A stretch of DNA of 7,205 nt, from positions 1 to 7,205 of the forward strand of contig JAUVEK010000068.1 in the NCBI GenBank assembly GCA_030594795.1. The letters run 5' to 3'. Positions 5,044-7,205 of the stretch are shown here, one piece after another. The stretch's first letter is position 1, and every line of letters starts with the position of its first letter. The DNA comes from Candidatus Nanohalarchaeota archaeon (GTDB taxonomy: Archaea > EX4484-52 > B79-G9). A program made the position numbers and the translations under genes. A model generated the notes under the pieces. It had not been told where the DNA came from and made no database searches. It saw only the letters and a list, made by a program, of their open reading frames with translations.

Positions 5044-6342
5044 CTATTCGAAGAGGTCTTTTCCCTGGTTGTGGTATAGTTTGCCGAAGTTGTATACGAG
5101 GTTGCCGTTGACGAAGGTTTTTATTGGCCAGCCTTTTAAGCTCATTCCTTCGTAGGGGGACCATCCGCATTTTGTGACCTGGTCCTGCCTTGTTACTTCT
5201 TTTCTCAGGTCCATGTTGACGGCTACCAGGTCTGCGTAGTTTCCGGTTTTTATTTCTCCACGCCCTTTTAGGTTGAAGCGCCTTGCAGGGGTTGTGCAGC
5301 AGGTTTTTACTAGGGTTTCCAGTGAGAGGCGGTTGTTGTTTACTGCGTTGAGGAGCAGGGGGAGCCTCATCTCTACTCCGGGAATGCCTGCGGGGGCGGT
5401 TTTGAAGTCGTTATTTTTTTCTTCTATTGTGTGTGGGGCGTGGTCTGTTGAGATTATGTCGATGATCCCGTATTTTACGGATTCCCAGACTGAATCGAGG
5501 TCTTCTTTTGTCCTGACCGGCGGGTTCATTTTGCAGTATGCGCCCATTTTCTCAAGGTTGTCGCGGGTGAAGTACATGTATGTAGGGGTTGTGTCGCATG
5601 TGAGGTCGATGCCGGTTTGTTTTGCTTTTCTTATTCTGGTTAGTGCGAGCCTTGTTGAGATGTGCGTGAGGTGGGTTTTTGCGCCGCTTTGTTTTGCGCA
5701 TGTTATTGCGTAGCTTACTGCTTTTGATTCTGCGAGGCGCGGTCTTGAGTCTGCGTGGGCGAGGTGGTCTGTTCTTTTCCTGTGGATGTTTGCTGCGTTG
5801 TCCAATGTTTTCTGGTCTTCTGCGTGGATCACGATTGGTTTTTTTGTTTTTTTGACTGCTTTGAATGCTTTTTTCTGGAGCGCAGGGTCTGTCAGCAGGA
5901 GGTCTCCTGTGGTTTTGCACATGTGGAGTTTGAAGCCGCAGACTTTTTTGGCGACTTTGTCGAGGCTGTCGAGGTTTTCATGGCCGAGGCCGAAGTAGAG
6001 GCCGTAGTTTATTATGCTCTTTTTTGCAAGCCTCTTTTTTTTCATGAGGCGCTCATAAGTTGTGACTGGAGAGCTGTTGTTTACCATGTCGAGCACTGTT
6101 GTTGTGCCGCCTTTGGCTGCGGCTCTTGAGCCTGAGTACCAGTCTTCTTTGTGTTTTTCAGAGAAGTCGCGGAAGTGGACATGGATGTCGATTGCGCCCG
6201 GGAGAATGAGGAGACCTGTGCAGTCTATTTCGTCGCCTGTGAGGTCTTTTTCTATTTTTACTATCTTTTGGCCAACTATTCCTATGTCTCTTTTTTTTAG
6301 TGTGTTGTTCGTGAATACTGTTGCGCCTTTTAGGATTTTCAT
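5044..6342 (-). CDS. pyrC: Dihydroorotase, class I
   Basis: A 432-residue amidohydrolase that catalyses the reversible cyclisation of N-carbamoyl-L-aspartate to dihydroorotate, the third step of de novo pyrimidine synthesis, in the cytoplasm. Metal ligands are visible: IDIHVHFRD (H54, H56), GFKLHM (K138, candidate carboxylated Lys), VIHAED (H173), HLTHIST (H227) and STDHAPH (D300). AGIPGVEMRLPLLL (318-331) and the RAAAKGGTTTVLDM segment (73-86) are typical of dihydroorotases, arguing against hydantoinase. The C-terminal TPARRFNLKGRGEIKTGNYADLV closes the small beta domain. Length is normal for class I. The start at 6342 follows a strong TATA-like box at 24-32 bases with no Shine-Dalgarno site, suggesting a leaderless transcript. 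No other pyr gene is in the window, so it seems separated from the rest of the pathway. The coding strand is rich in A and C. Confidence 0.95.
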   Translation of the reverse strand: MKILKGATVFTNNTLKKRDIGIVGQKIVKIEKDLTGDEIDCTGLLILPGAIDIHVHFRDFSEKHKEDWYSGSRAAAKGGTTTVLDMVNNSSPVTTYERLMKKKRLAKKSIINYGLYFGLGHENLDSLDKVAKKVCGFKLHMCKTTGDLLLTDPALQKKAFKAVKKTKKPIVIHAEDQKTLDNAANIHRKRTDHLAHADSRPRLAESKAVSYAITCAKQSGAKTHLTHISTRLALTRIRKAKQTGIDLTCDTTPTYMYFTRDNLEKMGAYCKMNPPVRTKEDLDSVWESVKYGIIDIISTDHAPHTIEEKNNDFKTAPAGIPGVEMRLPLLLNAVNNNRLSLETLVKTCCTTPARRFNLKGRGEIKTGNYADLVAVNMDLRKEVTRQDQVTKCGWSPYEGMSLKGWPIKTFVNGNLVYNFGKLYHNQGKDLFE

Positions 6343-6365
6343 GGGTATGTTATTGGGTTGAGAAG

Positions 6366-6374
6366 TATATAAAA
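6366..6374 (-). promoter_or_regulatory. TATA-like box for a leaderless pyrC transcript
   Basis: The minus strand reads TTTTATATA in an AT-rich context, 24-32 bases upstream of the pyrC ATG at 6342. This is the position expected if transcription starts at the first base of the start codon. The box sits in the 48-base gap after the Cys-rich gene, so pyrC need not depend on read-through from it. Confidence 0.7.
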
Positions 6375-6390
6375 TATTTGTATTTGTGGT

Positions 6391-7205
6391 CTATTTCTTT
6401 TTTTGTTTGTTTTTTTTCTGTGGTTTTCTGGTTTTTTTCTTTGGTTTGTCCTGGATTTTCTTTTCTGGTTTGTTTTTGCTGTTGTATATTAGAATGAGAA
6501 TAACTGCCAGTATTAGTGCGACGCCTGCGTAGTATGCGTTTGAGCTTTCATTTGACTTTTGAGGTTCTTCTGTTTTTGGTTGTGCTGTTTCGTGTCTGCT
6601 TTTTTTGCAGTTTTCGTCGGTGGTGTATACGCAGCCTTTTGGTTCCACGCATTTTGCTGTTGTGCATTCATCTGGTGATCTGCATTGAATTGATTCATGG
6701 ACACATTCGTTATTTATGCATTTGTCTTCTGTGCAGATGAGTGTGTCGTCGCAGTCACTGTCGGTGGCGCATGAAATGCATTTGTGGTTTAATATTTGTT
6801 CGTCTTGTGCGCAGTTTAGTTTTTTGCAGTATGTGTCGCAGTATTCGAAGTCGAAGCATTCTGTGTCTTTTTCGCATTTTTGCGGTTCGTTGCATTTTTT
6901 GGATGCATATGCTCTGCAGAGGGGTGTTCTTATGTGAAAGATTTCAATGTTTTCGTTGATGAGCCATTTTAGTTTGTATTTTCCTTCTCCCATGTAGAAG
7001 GTTTCCAGTTTGTCCAGATAGTGGTTGTTCTTTTTTTGGCTGATTTCTATTGTGTATGCTTTCCCGGTTGTCATGCTGTATGTCATGTTTTTTTTGGGGT
7101 CAAGGTCGTATTTGCCTGTGTTTTTTGTCTCGAAGAATGCATAGAGTGTGTTGCCTTCTTTGTAGCATCTTGAGATGCTTATGGAGTATATTTCGCAGCT
7201 GAATA
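6391..7205 (-). CDS. Cys-rich type I membrane protein with Lys-rich tail (5' end outside the window)
   Basis: The frame stays open from the stop at 6391 to the right edge, well beyond the first in-window ATG at 7086, so the N-terminus is off the window. The visible upstream part (AFFETKNTGKYDLDP) looks like a beta-sandwich segment. Counting from the Met at 7086, residues 57-160 hold 18 cysteines, and the upstream part adds two. Two units share the order C-x5-C-x5-C-x3/4-C-x4-C (71-92 and 106-128), followed by a related partial unit (135-152) ending CVY where the second ends CVH. Then come an acidic/polar linker, one transmembrane helix (about 185-201, AYYAGVALILAVILILIY) and a highly basic tail of about 30 residues. 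The layout implies an extracellular disulfide-bonded stalk anchored in the membrane. Similar Cys-rich repeats are common in surface proteins of uncultured archaea, but I do not recognise a specific function; adhesion or cell contact is a guess. No enzyme motif is seen. Confidence 0.75.
   Translation of the reverse strand, partial: FSCEIYSISISRCYKEGNTLYAFFETKNTGKYDLDPKKNMTYSMTTGKAYTIEISQKKNNHYLDKLETFYMGEGKYKLKWLINENIEIFHIRTPLCRAYASKKCNEPQKCEKDTECFDFEYCDTYCKKLNCAQDEQILNHKCISCATDSDCDDTLICTEDKCINNECVHESIQCRSPDECTTAKCVEPKGCVYTTDENCKKSRHETAQPKTEEPQKSNESSNAYYAGVALILAVILILIYNSKNKPEKKIQDKPKKKTRKPQKKNKQKKK

Noticed and set aside
5273..6361. Plus-strand frames of 70-146 codons and a minus-strand 122-codon frame overlapping pyrC.
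   Set aside because: Pro/Arg- or Phe/Val/Cys-rich shadow translations in alternative frames of a clear dihydroorotase.
6513..6959. Frames on both strands opposite or within the Cys-rich gene.
   Set aside because: Short shadow frames; the Cys-rich frame is continuous to the window edge with a sensible TM helix and tail.

Overview
The window most resembles archaeal DNA, perhaps from a DPANN-type lineage such as Woesearchaeota or Pacearchaeota. This placement is inference from gene style and promoters; no rRNA or other marker gene is present. The main support is two minus-strand genes (tatD-like and pyrC) that each have an AT-rich TATA-like box 24-32 bases upstream of the start codon and no Shine-Dalgarno sequence. 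That is the layout of leaderless archaeal transcripts. An archaeal-style UppP variant and a Cys-rich, Lys-tailed surface protein also fit.

Left half (1-2978, plus strand, AT-rich). A small membrane-anchored winged-helix regulator (21-470) is followed by a 260-base non-coding gap with two hairpins and a T-run. A stand-alone CBS-pair protein (731-1228) and a Kef-type cation/proton antiporter with a C-terminal TrkA-N (RCK) domain (1266-2978) lie 37 bases apart and look like one operon. Together these could form a K+/pH homeostasis module: an antiporter gated by nucleotide binding to its RCK domain, a CBS protein that may sense adenine nucleotides, and a membrane-tethered DNA-binding protein nearby.

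Junction (about 2979-3355). An open frame with no ATG near its left end (3006-3353) resembles a voltage-sensor-type membrane protein that has lost its N-terminus. G+C content rises sharply inside this segment (17 of 60 bases at 3001-3060, 30 of 60 at 3181-3240, hand counts). This may mark a recombination boundary between the left block and the right block.

Right half (3356-7205, all minus strand, richer in G+C). In order of transcription: the 3' part of a Cys-rich type I membrane protein that runs off the right edge, a class I dihydroorotase (pyrC), an undecaprenyl-diphosphatase-like membrane protein (uppP/bacA family), and a TatD-family metal-dependent nuclease. pyrC and tatD have their own TATA-like boxes, so these look like separately transcribed housekeeping genes, not one operon. 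In the two 60-base samples counted, one from each half, the plus strand has more G than C even though gene direction flips, which hints at replication-strand bias.

No rRNA, tRNA, CRISPR array, transposase or inverted-repeat-bounded element was seen. No wholly new system is evident. The points most worth a second look are the truncated voltage-sensor gene at the composition break, the regulator/CBS/Kef cluster, the altered active-site residues in the UppP-like protein, and the repeated cysteine spacing in the surface protein.
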